From Aselliscus stoliczkanus (Eukaryota; Chordata; Mammalia; Chiroptera; Hipposideridae), in assembly GCA_033961575.1 (NCBI GenBank), contig CM066735.1, positions 30,895,501 to 30,959,500 of the forward strand: a stretch of 64,000 nucleotides of DNA, given 5' to 3'. Below, piece by piece: positions 11,820-21,289 of this stretch. A program made the translations under genes and the position numbers. How positions within the stretch are numbered: the first letter of the stretch is position 1; the number at the start of each line of letters is the position of its first letter. The notes under the pieces were generated by a model that was given only the letters and a program-made list of their open reading frames with translations, made no database searches and had not been told where the DNA came from.

Positions 11820-12709
11820 ACCCTAGGAGTTGGGTTTCCAGTGACTCTACACTCCAAATAAACTCTGCTTCCTTCTGCCACCTCTTGGCTTCTCAGTTTC
11901 TGGATGAACCGAGGAGCTGATGGGAAGTGGAGTGCGTTCTGGGGCTGTGGGTGAGACACACTATTGCATGGCACTGCCTCATCCCCATCTACTCCGTAGC
12001 AATGCCTGACCTCGGGTAACTTGACCTCTGCTTCCATCTCCTGTTGGTCTCCTGTGGGGCTCTGGCTGGATGAGGCACTCATCAGGGCTGACGGCTGATT
12101 TTTAGGAGATAGGTACCCACTGTCTGGTGATGAGGACTCCCCATTTGAGCTTCTGTTTCTCGGCTTTGCGGCTTCTCTAAATATGGATGTCAGCTCCTCA
12201 ATGAAATTAGCTGCCTTGTCACACAGCTGGCTCTGGGGGCCAGCCTTATCTTGGTATGCTGGTTTGGACTTTACAATTGTGTTGGGAGGTTTTGCACCAC
12301 CTTTTTCAGCCTTTCGGAGGCTCTGGATATAGCTGGGTCTGGCAAGCAGGGGTGAGATGGCAGGTTTCCTCTTTGAGCCAGGTGAGGAGATACTCTCAGT
12401 TTGTTCTTCTGGCCTGTTATCTGGAGGTCTTCCCAAGGACGTTGGCTCACCCAATTTGGTCTCTTTTCGGGAAGGATTTTCACAGAGGCTTACAGGAGAG
12501 TTGTTGAAAATCTGTGAGATTTCCTTTTCTGAGTCAAAATCTCCTGTCTCGGAGTTGGCTATAGCTCTCCGGGCCAGGTCAAGGCTCTTGTTTATCTCTT
12601 CCTGGCTGAGAAAAGCAGATAGTTCAGGGAAGAAGTCAGCATTCTTGTTTTCTTCCTGCATGTCTGACAGGGAATCATAGAAGGAGTCATGGGAGGAAGT
12701 CTCTGACAT
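11817..12709 (-). CDS. PALLD: Palladin, first coding exon (N-terminal part of the long isoform)
   Basis: Palladin is an actin-associated Ig-domain scaffold of stress fibres, focal adhesions and Z-discs. The exon encodes 297 complete codons plus two bases, ending in frame at a donor splice site. It starts MSETSSHDSFYDSLSDMQEE, close to the human long-isoform start as I remember it. Residues 31-50 are the conserved SAFLSQEEINKSLDLARRAI. Residues 161-177 (QLCDKAANFIEELTSIF) look like an amphipathic helix. Residues 190-207 (GESSSPDSGYLSPKNQPS) are a Ser/Pro-rich conserved patch. The first Ig domain opens near residue 265 (APRFIQKL), with its B-strand cysteine at 287, and is cut by the intron after ...GNPTPRV plus two bases of R298. 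The ATG at 12709-12707 is chosen because an in-frame TAA lies 69 nt upstream (12778-12776) and position -3 is A. The open frame runs from a GTG at 12730 to a TAA just inside the intron; neither end is real. Family identity is secure from remembered sequence, and no alignment was run. Myopalladin is the main alternative but fits the N-terminus less well. Confidence 0.96.
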
Positions 12710-12786
12710 ATTTGAATAGTCTTCATACACTCTCTCTCTGCTTTTAACAGGAAAGCCAGAAGTACTGGAATCAGTTTACTTCTGTT
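12710..12786 (-). other. PALLD: PALLD exon: 5' untranslated part
   Basis: This is the stretch between the acceptor splice site and the start codon. It contains an in-frame TAA at 12778-12776 and no upstream ATG in frame, which supports initiation at 12709. The remaining 5'UTR must come from one or more exons further right, which I could not locate in this window. Confidence 0.8.
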
Positions 12787-12821
12787 CTGAAAGACAACAT
12801 AGAAAGAATTGCCATTAGTAA

Positions 12822-12871
<50 letters not shown>

Positions 12872-12880
12872 TGTGTGTGT
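12787..12880 (-). promoter_or_regulatory. PALLD: 3' splice site, branch point and CA-repeat of the PALLD exon
   Basis: On the minus strand the intron ends in a pyrimidine-rich run and TTTCAG just before 12786. A TACTAAT branch-point match lies at 12820-12814, with the branch A near 12815, about 28 nt from the splice site. Directly upstream is (CA)n/(GC)5 at 12880-12824. In transcripts CA repeats are known hnRNP L binding sites. A splicing role here is inference. Confidence 0.7.
12824..12880. repeat. (GT)n(GC)5AT(GT)4 alternating tract
   Basis: 57 bp of unbroken alternating pyrimidine-purine sequence, including five GC steps at 12861-12870. Such tracts are classic Z-DNA formers. It sits 37 bp from the PALLD exon. 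Confidence 0.95.
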
Positions 12881-13234
12881 TATTAATAATACTAATTTAT
12901 GAGTTGGGAGAAACATTACAGTGAACAATATATAAAGTTGATCCTTGAACAACACAGGTTTGAACTGTGGGTTTTTTCAATAAATACAGTCGGCCATACG
13001 TATCCTTGAGTGTCACATCCTCAGATTGAACAAACCATGGTAAAAAAACTATTTTCTCATTCCCAACTGCAGATTCCCAACTGCTAATTTGCAACTATAG
13101 ATTGAAAATACAGTAAGTCCCCAACTTACAAACATTAGAGTTGTGAACGTTCACAGATACGAAGGGACCTCGCATTACAAACATTCGTAGATGTGAACAA
13201 ATCATAGAAGTAGCTCAAGTGTGGGCCAAATTCT

Positions 13235-13676
13235 TTTTTTCTTTTTTTTTTTTTAAGATTTTATTGGGGAATTGGGGGAGGGAACAGACAAGTTGCTGTC
13301 CTTTGTTCTTCAGTCTAGTTGTGGAGGACATTGCTTCACTGGCCCATGTTAGTGTCATCCTTGTGCTCTTCCCAGATGAAGCAGATCGGTCGCCAGCCTA
13401 TGGATGGCGGCTCACGGTGGCCCTTGGCAGCTCACCCTGGCTGTCGGCCACTCACGCTGGCTGTGGGCCACTCACTGTAGCCTATGGCAGCCCACTGCAG
13501 CCGGGGCTACAGCTATGCCATCCCGGGGACTCACAGCAGCCCAGCTGCAGGTGGAGCTGTTGTTCACCATCTTAGCTGTAGAGGGCAGTGTCACTGGCCC
13601 TCATATGTGGGATCCAAACTGGGGCTGCTGGCGTCCCAAGCCAGCTCTTAACCAATGCACCACTCTGCTGGCCCAG
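13235..13676 (-). mobile_element. Long composite SINE (type C), antisense
   Basis: It starts with poly(T), then AAGATTTTATTGGGGAATTG, runs backwards through the composite body and ends with the tRNA-like head (CCAGCTCTTAACCAATGCAC). Target-site duplication: GTGTGGGCCAAATTCT at 13219-13234 and GTGTAGGCCAAATTCT at 13677-13692. Confidence 0.9.
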
Positions 13677-13812
13677 GTGTAGGCCAAATTCTATCCTGCC
13701 CTCCATCTCCTATTGCTGATGATCCTTCAGCTCTATCAATATCAGGTGTGGGCCAAATTCTATCTTGCCCTCCATATCCTATTGCTGATGATCTTTCAGC
13801 TCCACCATCTCC
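13677..13812. repeat. 69-bp tandem duplication
   Basis: Two units starting at 13677 and 13746, each beginning GTGTRGGCCAAATTCTATC and containing CCTATTGCTGATGATC. They differ at a handful of positions. Confidence 0.85.
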
Positions 13813-14906
13813 CACTCACCCTCCCTCCTCCAGTTAGTAACTCTTCTTGTCAGTTCACTCCATGCAATCTCCTATATGCCAGTTGTTATACTGTACTGTA
13901 CCACATTTTAAGGTAACTGTAAAAGTAAAAACAGTTTATTTACAGTATTTGTGTGTATGTGTGTTTAGTTTTTTCATGCTTTACATTGTATATTTATGTC
14001 AAAGGTGTATAAGAATCACTTTGTCAGACTTACGAATGAATCTCCCTCAACGGAACTCATTTGTAAGTCGGGGACTTACTGTACTGTTTTCCATCCTTGG
14101 TTGCTTGAATCCCCAGATGCAGAGGTCCAACTATAGTTAAGTTTCTGAGGAGTCAAAAGTTATATATGGATTTTTGACTCCAAATGGGGAAGAGAGGTTG
14201 GCTTCCATTACCCCTGCATCATTCTAGGGTCAATTGTACTTTTTAAAAAATCAGTTTTCTCTGTTCTCTAAGTCAAAAGAAACATTAAATATACTTGTAT
14301 TTATCATTTATCATCTTAATTTAATATTTTCCCTGTAAGTGAATATTAAGTATCTCACTAACCAGCACTGGATCATTCAAGATGATTATCTCAGTAGGCA
14401 CTATGAGTGTAGAAGGGTATTCTGTACTCTCAGAGCCTCCTTCTCTTTCACACAGCCCCCCCCCACATACCTCATGAAAGCTCTAGTTTTGTTAATATTA
14501 TGAGATTAGTAGCTTTTTAGTAAATCTGACCCTGCTTATAAAATAACCATAGATATGTTTTGATTCCAATCTTTATTTGTTTTCAATGAAATATTTTAAA
14601 ACTTATTGTCTCATCCTTTCTTTGTGTCCAGTCATGTGTATTCATATTCATTCATTTAATAGTTAATTCAACACATAGTTAATAATCACTTATGAAGTGC
14701 TAGAGGTGTAGTCATGCTCTAGACCAGGAATTGACAAAATTTTCCATAAAAGGCCAGATAGTAAATATTTTTGACTTTGTGGGCTGTTTGGTCTCTGGTG
14801 TAATTACTCAAATTTGCCACTGTAACATAAAACCAGCCATAGAAATACATAAATAAATACATATGGCTGTGTGCCAGTAAAATTTATTTATGGACACTGA
14901 TATTTG

Positions 14907-14908
<2 letters not shown>

Positions 14909-14952
<44 letters not shown>
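14909..14952. repeat. (AT)n microsatellite
   Basis: Uninterrupted AT dinucleotides inside the hAT relic. Confidence 0.97.
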
Positions 14953-14960
<8 letters not shown>

Positions 14961-15034
14961 GATTATTTATACAACAGTTTAAAAATGTAGAAAAACCTCT
15001 TTGTTTGCAGGTTATACAAAAACAGGCTGTGGGG

Positions 15035-15146
15035 GGCCGGCCAAGTGGTGCGGTGGTTAAGCACTGTCTTCGGAAGCCAGCGGCCCCAGTTCGGGTTCCA
15101 TATATGAGGGCCAGTGACACTGCCCTCAAAAAAAAAAAGAACAAAA
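15035..15146 (+). mobile_element. Short tRNA-headed SINE (type A)
   Basis: Head GGCCGGCCAAGTGGTGCGG, box B GTTCGGGTTCC, then GGGCCAGTGACACTGCCCTC and poly(A). Target-site duplication AACAGGCTGTGGGG on both sides. Confidence 0.93.
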
Positions 15147-15641
15147 AAACAGGCTGTGGGGTGGCTTTGGCACAGGGACTGAAGTTTGCTGACTCTTGAT
15201 CCAAACTGACGATACAGTCCTTATGTTCAAGGAGTTAAAATTCATGTGGTGTGGTAAAGAGTGGGGAGTGGAAAAACATTAAACAAATAATATGCAAATA
15301 ATATAGAATTTGGATAAGGGTCAAAGGAAAGTGATAAGAGCTTGGTTGCTATGAGAGCCTTATCTAAACTTCAAGAACATGTGACAGAACGATGTGCCCT
15401 GCATAGGACATTTATATGGGGAAATTACCAGCATTAAATGTAAGGTGTTTCATTATTTGGAAAATAATTGGGCAGAAGTTTAAATTCCACTGCACTTTAA
15501 AGTAAATATTGTGAGGCAATGACTCTCTGTTACTCTAAGTGTGCTGCTTTTTTTTCTTTTTTTCATAAATCATTCATAGAATGATATAAGAAAGGTCTAG
15601 AAAACCTCAGAAGTAATCTTTGCCTTAAGATTGAGTCTGGG

Positions 15642-15798
15642 TGGGCTGGCTGAGTGGCTCAGTTGGTTAAGAGCTCGCTCAAGAGTGTGAGCTGAGCTCT
15701 GAGCAACAGCAGTTCGATGCCCAGCCCAAGCTGAGCTGAGCTGCCAACAGGTGGCAGGATGGCTCAGCTAAAAAATAAAAATTAAAAATAAAAATAAA
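15642..15798 (+). mobile_element. tRNA-headed SINE (type B)
   Basis: Type B has the head GGCTGAGTGGCTCAGTTGG, AGAGCTCGCTCAAGAGTG, box B AGTTCGATGCCC and the tail AACAGGTGGCAGGATGGCTC before an A-rich end. Target duplication ATTGAGTCTGG at 15630-15640 and 15799-15809. Confidence 0.92.
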
Positions 15799-16191
15799 AT
15801 TGAGTCTGGAAGTCAATAAAGGAAATTGCTAGATGTGGTGAAGCTCAACTTTTTAGGTTGGGTCAGGAGTAAACTTAGTGAGGCATTCATCCTCTGGAAG
15901 GTAAGTATGCCTCATGAGGACAGAATTGAGCTGCTTTTCTAGAAGAAGCAGGTTCCCATCCAGGGATTCCGGTTAGTGATGAGATTTTGGTTTATTAAGT
16001 GAAATGTTATTTTCTCTAGGATGACCCAAAAGAGCCAGCTTGCCCTTTATGACTCCTGATGAAGCATTACATAGAGGGTTCCAGAAATCTGCTTCAAGGA
16101 TCTGCTACTACAAAGGATGCAGTAATTTATAGAAGCTGCTAATTTGACAGAAGATTTGTAATCAGAGATCCTAAAGCTCATTATGAACCTC

Positions 16192-16275
16192 TGGATCAAA
16201 AGTCAGCAAACTTCAGCCCCTGTGTCAAAGCCATCCCACTGCCTATTTTTGTATGGTCTACAACTAAGAATTGTT
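16192..16275 (-). mobile_element. hAT-type MITE fragment
   Basis: AAGTCAGCAAACTTCAGCCC followed by CCCACTGCCTATTTTTGTA matches the opposite end of the same family as the 14.7-kb element. Only one end is kept. Confidence 0.55.
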
Positions 16276-16799
16276 TTGTTTTGTTTTTACATTTCTTTAG
16301 ATGAATGTTATGCTTGTATCCTCTTAGAAAGATTACTTACATTGTTGAGCCTGAGTTATGAGATTCTCCACATTCTAGTCCTGTTCTGCCTACTAAATCA
16401 TATTTCCCACTCTGCTCCAAGTAAAGCTGACAAATCCATTAGCGTGCTCTTGTCAATGTCTGCTCTTTATCAACCCAAACACTATTCTAATTCCTTTGTT
16501 CTGTCTGTGCTCCAGGATAGAACTGTTCTGATTCTGCAGCAATTTTTAAAATATAGCCCATATATGGAGAAAAGTTGTATTTGGAGTATTTTGAATATGT
16601 TTAGTTTTAATTCACTTTTTGTATTGAACGCAGTGCTGAGAGAGATTGGGAAGCATTTTGTGTCATCCACTCCTGGAGTAGACTAAGCTAAAAATCCTTG
16701 TAGATATTGGAAACAAAACCTTTGATTCTTGAAGTGACTAAGTTTTGAAGCAGACTTTGGAATAGATATATTACATAGAAGAGAATTCCCTATTAAAAA

Positions 16800-17120
16800 T
16801 GTATTTATGGAATATCTATGACATGCCAAGCAGTGTGCTAGGCACTGAAATATAATTTTGAAAAAGACAATGTTTCTATCCTCATAGAATTTAATAGTCT
16901 ATGAAGGATACAAATCATTAATAAGCACATATAATTTCTATAAAGGATACAAATCATTAATAAGCACATATAATTTAGTGTGTAAAGTGCTATAATGAGA
17001 GAAGAACAAAGTGCTGTGTTAGCATCTAAAATGAACAACAGGTTAGGATCAGGTAGTTTTATGGACGAGATGAAGCCTAAAGGTTGATATGCGAAGGATG
17101 AGGAGGAGTCAGGCAGGTAA
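16800..17120 (-). mobile_element. L2-like relic with a 39-bp tandem duplication
   Basis: CATGCCAAGCAGTGTGCTAG resembles the antisense L2 3' end. At 16904-16978 a 39-bp unit (AAGGATACAAATCATTAATA...) is repeated almost exactly, which looks like a local slippage duplication. Confidence 0.6.
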
Positions 17121-17144
17121 AGAGGATATTGGCAAAAACATATA

Positions 17145-17820
17145 CAGTCACGCACTGCTTAACAACAGGAATACACTCTGAGAAATGTATTGGGCGATTT
17201 TGTCGTTGGGAGAACATCATAGAATGCACTTGCACAAGCCTAGTTGTTATAGCCTGCTACTGTCCATGTATGTGCTATGCTTTTATAACAACAGCACAGT
17301 AGTTTCTGTGGGGGTTTTTTAAGATTTTTTTTTTAAAATTGGGGAATTGGGGGAGGGGAACAGCGTTGGGGAACCGGGGAAGGGGAACAGACAAGTTGCT
17401 GTCTTTTTGTTCTTCAGTCTAGTTGTGGAGGACGTTGCTACATTGGCCCATGTTGGTATCATCATTGCGCTCTTCCCGGATGAGGCAGGTTAGTTGCCGG
17501 CCTCTGGATGGTCACTCACCATGGCTATTGGCAGCTCAGGCTGGCTGCCAGCCACTCACTGTAGCCTATGGCAGCCCACTGCAGCAGGGGCTGCAGCCTA
17601 CACCGTCGGCGGGGCTCGCACAGCCCAGCTCCAGGTGGAGCTGTTGTTAGCTGTAGAGGGCAGTGTCACTGGCCCTCATATGTGGGATCCGAACCGGGGC
17701 TGCTGACATCCCAAAACCAGCTCTTAACCAATGTGCCACTCGGCTGGCCCTACAGTAGTTTTTTTTTAACACCAGCATCACCACTAACACATGAGTCACT
17801 GTAGTGTAAGCCCTAACAGT
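17145..17820. mobile_element. Tigger-type DNA transposon relic, interrupted
   Basis: ACAGTCACGCACTGCTTAAC, then TGAGAAATGTATTGGGCGAT and GAACATCATAGAATGCACTT, match a well-known mammalian Tigger MITE. A composite SINE interrupts it at 17315-17750. The right end is truncated. Confidence 0.7.
17315..17750 (-). mobile_element. Long composite SINE (type C), antisense
   Basis: Full-length antisense copy from the T-rich start to CGGCTGGCCC. It is flanked by related CAGTAGTTT sequences on both sides (target duplication). The middle carries about three GGCTGCC/CACTCAC units. Confidence 0.9.
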
Positions 17821-18082
17821 TGGTTTTTCTTTCTGAAATTCAAATGCCTGAATCAAGTTTGATTACAGAGGTATCCACTTCAAGGAGCTATCCTTTACAA
17901 GGAGGCATATGCTTCAACAAAGGCTATCTGAAATAAACACATTGCCAGCCACAAGACTAAGATGAAAAGCCAGGGTGACTCCCCTCACTGAGGCTCCTTG
18001 GTTTTAGATGTTGGTTGGTTTCCATAGGACATTTAGGCTGCTTCTATTTTTCTCTTCCGGGTGCATTAAATGCGTGTGCTTG

Positions 18083-18102
18083 CTTTTCTTTCTTTCTTTC
18101 CT

Positions 18103-18198
<96 letters not shown>
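18083..18198. repeat. (TTTC)n microsatellite
   Basis: About 116 bp of TTTC units with one interruption near 18101. Predicted peptides across it are artefacts. Confidence 0.97.
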
Positions 18199-19532
18199 AT
18201 AAAGAAGCCGCATTTTTAAATTGACAACTCAATCTCTATACACATTCAATATTGCACAAATTATAAAAGGATTGACAACTATATTAACACAAACTGATGA
18301 TCATAAAGCAACTGCTCTAGGTTTTGTGCATTTTGTGTCAGGTATTTTAGTAAATATGACAAACATCAAGGAACTCAGCTACTTCATAAGAATCACCTCT
18401 GAAAAAAAGCCTATATGTCCTCTCATAAGGCAATATGTCAAACCCAGGAAAGTCAATAACTAAATGACAAAATGAACACTGTTAAAGAAAAGTTGGTGAC
18501 AAAAATGTGAAGATATAATATTAGGTTAAAAATTTTTTGCAACTGGACTTCGGATCCAAAAAGTGTATACAGATTGGGAACCTTAGGAAAAGTCCCCTAT
18601 ACTCTGCTTCATAATTACTACTCCATTCCAAAATGGTATTTCTGGGTTGCTACAATGTCTTCTCTGCTAGTACAAGCCACTACTTCACAGTTTAAAAGAA
18701 ACAACACGGTAATTCATATAAATGGGGTTTAAAATAAGATTCTTCTCACTCAAAATAAAATAAAAATGTGGTCTCCATCAAGTTACACAGAAATCTTATT
18801 GAAATGTCAACGAGATAGAGAAGCCAGACCTACCATTTACCTTCATTGCCTGCCTCGGAGCACCAGGCTGGTGTGTCACCTGCATAGGAGGGGACAGGTC
18901 CTGGCTCTGCAGTGCGGGAGTGGACACAAGCCCTTTCACTTTCCCACTTTACCAGGGTTTAACTTCCTCAGGTATAGATTTGAGGGGTGGGCTAAATAAA
19001 TGGCTTGTAAGAGGCCTTTCAAATGAAAGGATATAAGTCAGTTTGAAATTAAACCTTGAACAGATGTTTAGGGTGGCAAAAGAAACGGATGAAAAATGGG
19101 GGTGAAGTATTCTCACCTTTTGATGCCATCACTCAGAACCACTCTGCACAGCAGTTCAAGGAAATCTTTGATACTTTCATCTAAGGGCTGGTGCTACTAA
19201 AGGATAATCACATGAGGTATCTGACAAAGAAATTTTGGATAAAAATGTAGAAAGGCATGCCAAGTTTGGGTAGAAAAACAATGTACCACCATGTCACATC
19301 AGCCATCAGGATTTTCTGCCTCTAAATTTTAAGAACCATCAGTCTGGTCTGGAGATGCACATTGAAGCCATTCAACAGATATGTATGGAGTGCAGCATAC
19401 CTATTAAGAATGTGTTTCCCGAAATCCTCTCAGGCAGCCACCTTCCATGAAACTGGTTCTAACAGAAAGGATATAGGAGAACTAAGTGTAGGAGGATATT
19501 TTTTTCTTTACAGATCAGAAAAGTAACCTAGT

Positions 19533-19938
19533 GGTGGTTGGGTGGCTCAGTTGGTTAGAGCACATGCTCTAACATGGTATAGAGAACCATAAGGTTGCCA
19601 GTTCGATTTCCACACGGGCCAGTGAACTGTGCCCTCTGCCACGCGATTGAAGGCAATGACTTGAGCTAAACTGCCACTGAGCTGCTGGTGGGTGGTCAGA
19701 TGGATCAGTTGGTTAGAGAGAGTGCTTTTAACAACAGCGTTGCCTGTTCGATTCCCACATGGGATGGTAGGCTGTGCCCCCCCACCCCGCCCCAACTAGA
19801 TTGAAAACGGTGACTGGACTTGGAGCTGAACTGCGCCCTCCACAGCTAGATTGAAGACAACTACTTGACTTGGAGCTGATGGGTCCTGGAAAAACACTCT
19901 GTTCCCCAATAAAGTTTAAAAAAAGAAAAAGAAAAAGA
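19533..19938 (+). mobile_element. Dimeric tRNA-headed SINE (type D, VES-like)
   Basis: Two tRNA-like heads are in tandem. The first has GGTGGCTCAGTTGGTTAGAG and box B AGTTCGATTTCC; the second has CAGATGGATCAGTTGGTTAG and GTTCGATTCCCAC. Repeated AGATTGAAGACAACTACTTG-like body units follow, and the end is CCCCAATAAAGTTTAAAA. Confidence 0.85.
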
Positions 19939-20034
19939 ACCCACAGAGAATGACGGCTTCTCATGTTTTGTCCCCTGAAAATAACACAATATCACTTCTT
20001 CTAGAATATAACACACTGGCTTTGTTTTCAAAAT

Positions 20035-20690
20035 GCATCACTTTATTCTCCTCATAAGGCAGCCATGCATTAAAAACCTTAAGCACATGACAGTCACATG
20101 ATTTCATCAATAAGTCCAGGATTTCCACAGGTTTTCCTGGCGCTTTCAGTCAGGGTATGTCTGAGGGGTCAAATAGTATAGCTTTCTCCATAGCCACACA
20201 TTCCTTTGATGTTTGGGTCACTGAACACAAGCTCGCTGGATCATTTGTCTTCAACATAATCCATTTCTGTTAAAACACAAGCGTTAGCTGTGCTTTCTCT
20301 TCAATGAACATTCTGACTCCATCTTGAACAACTTCTTCAACAGAGTCTGCTTTTGTCTTCGTATATTCTAGAGCACAAGAAAGGCCATACAACCTCTGGT
20401 TTGGTCACCAACTTTCACACTTATATGTTCAGGTTTATCTTTAAGAAGTTGTTTTACCTTGTTTACTGCTGAAAGTGTCAGGGTGAAGGTGGCCTCGGGG
20501 GCTGCTGCTGCCTCTTGATCTCAGCCAGGACAGCAGCCCGGACTAACAAAGCCACCGACATCTTTGCTATCCAGGCGCCTGGGTGCCTCCAGCCAGGGTT
20601 CGGCTGCTTCAGCCTCTCTCCATGGACATGGCAGACACATTGATGCCATGACCACTGGCGCAGGGCACTCTTTGAATTCTTGTTTATGTT
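20035..20690 (-). pseudogene. ISCA1: Processed pseudogene of ISCA1 (iron-sulfur cluster assembly 1)
   Basis: ISCA1 is a mitochondrial A-type carrier for [4Fe-4S] cluster assembly, normally about 129 residues. On the minus strand the copy runs without introns from 5'UTR-like sequence through an ATG at 20561 (MSVALVRAAV), a region matching LTLSAVNK and LKDKPEH, and LTEMDYVEDK, to a C-terminus reading SDPNIKGMCGYGESYTI with a TGA at 20171-20169. It has several frameshifts and internal stops. Of the C-terminal CGCG cluster-ligand motif, the second cysteine is now tyrosine. An AATAAA lies downstream near 20048. Lack of introns and a retained poly(A) signal indicate an L1-mediated retrocopy. No clean poly(A) tail or target duplication was seen. 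It is not expected to make protein. Confidence 0.85.
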
Positions 20691-21289
20691 TTAAACTCAC
20701 CAATTAAAAATGAACCCTAGAAACTCTAGGCCCCCATTCTCAAAGCACGCTTTGCACTTGAGAACTGTGTGCCCCTGGAGTATCTTGTGTACTCCAGGGC
20801 CTATAAATGTTAATAATACACTCTTTCTTCTTCAAAGTTTTCTAAGAGTTATCATGCAAAGGCACCAAAGGTTCGGAATAAGAACCACAAGGTTGTAACA
20901 TTGGTTTGGAAAGGGGAGATGTCTTTAAGAAGCTCCCAGGCCTAAGGGAGTTCCCCAGGCATTTCTAACTGATAGCTATCTATTGACTGAGATTGGCAAA
21001 AAACAGTAATGCCTTATGCCACAGCATTGCAACTTTACGACAGCTATGCCTTATGCTACAGTGCTCCAACTTTATGACAGCTATATCATCACTAGGTGAT
21101 AGGAATTTTTCAGCTCTGTTATAAACTTATGGAACCACTGTGGCATACACAGTCTGTTGTTCATTTACATACTGTTATGTGGTGCTCGCACAAAGTCTTG
21201 GGTACCTGAGACAATCTCAAGTAACTCAGAGAGGTTCAGTTAAACAGAAATCTTTCTGGAGACCAGGAAGACAGCCAGAGAGAAGGCTA

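Larger units (their letters stand above)
13111..14081. mobile_element. Inner pogo/Tigger-type MITE with TA target duplication
   Basis: Perfect or near-perfect ends CAGTAAGTCCCCAACTTAC and GTAAGTCGGGGACTTACTG are flanked by TA at 13109-13110 and 14082-14083. It is interrupted by a composite SINE (13235-13676) and contains a 69-bp tandem duplication at 13677-13812. Confidence 0.85.
12935..14238. mobile_element. Outer Tigger-type DNA transposon relic (interrupted)
   Basis: Left end AGTTGATCCTTGAACAACAC and right end TCTAGGGTCAATTG form diverged inverted repeats beside TA. Internal ATACAGTCGGCCATACGTATCC and GGTTGCTTGAATCCCCAGAT are typical of this abundant mammalian MITE group. A second element (13111-14081) is inserted near its centre. 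Confidence 0.75.
14724..15205 (+). mobile_element. hAT-Charlie-type DNA transposon relic, interrupted
   Basis: Left end ACCAGGAATTGACAAAAT and right end TTTGCTGACTCTTGATCC form inverted ends. AAAGGCCAGATAGTAAATAT and GTAAAATTTATTTATGG are landmarks of this common mammalian hAT MITE. An AT microsatellite (14909-14952) and a SINE (15035-15146) lie inside. Confidence 0.75.

Noticed and set aside
12710..12730. Extended palladin start seven residues upstream (frame beginning MYEDYSN)
   Set aside because: The first codon is GTG, not ATG, and an in-frame stop occurs further up. The ATG at 12709 matches the known protein start.
15035..15120. tRNA gene
   Set aside because: The box A and box B matches belong to SINE heads. 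They are followed by poly(A) and flanked by target duplications, and no cloverleaf with an anticodon arm was convincing.
16183..16686. 167-residue open frame
   Set aside because: It begins in a hAT-type MITE fragment and continues in AT-rich intron. Composition is rich in Leu, Ser and Phe with no domain.
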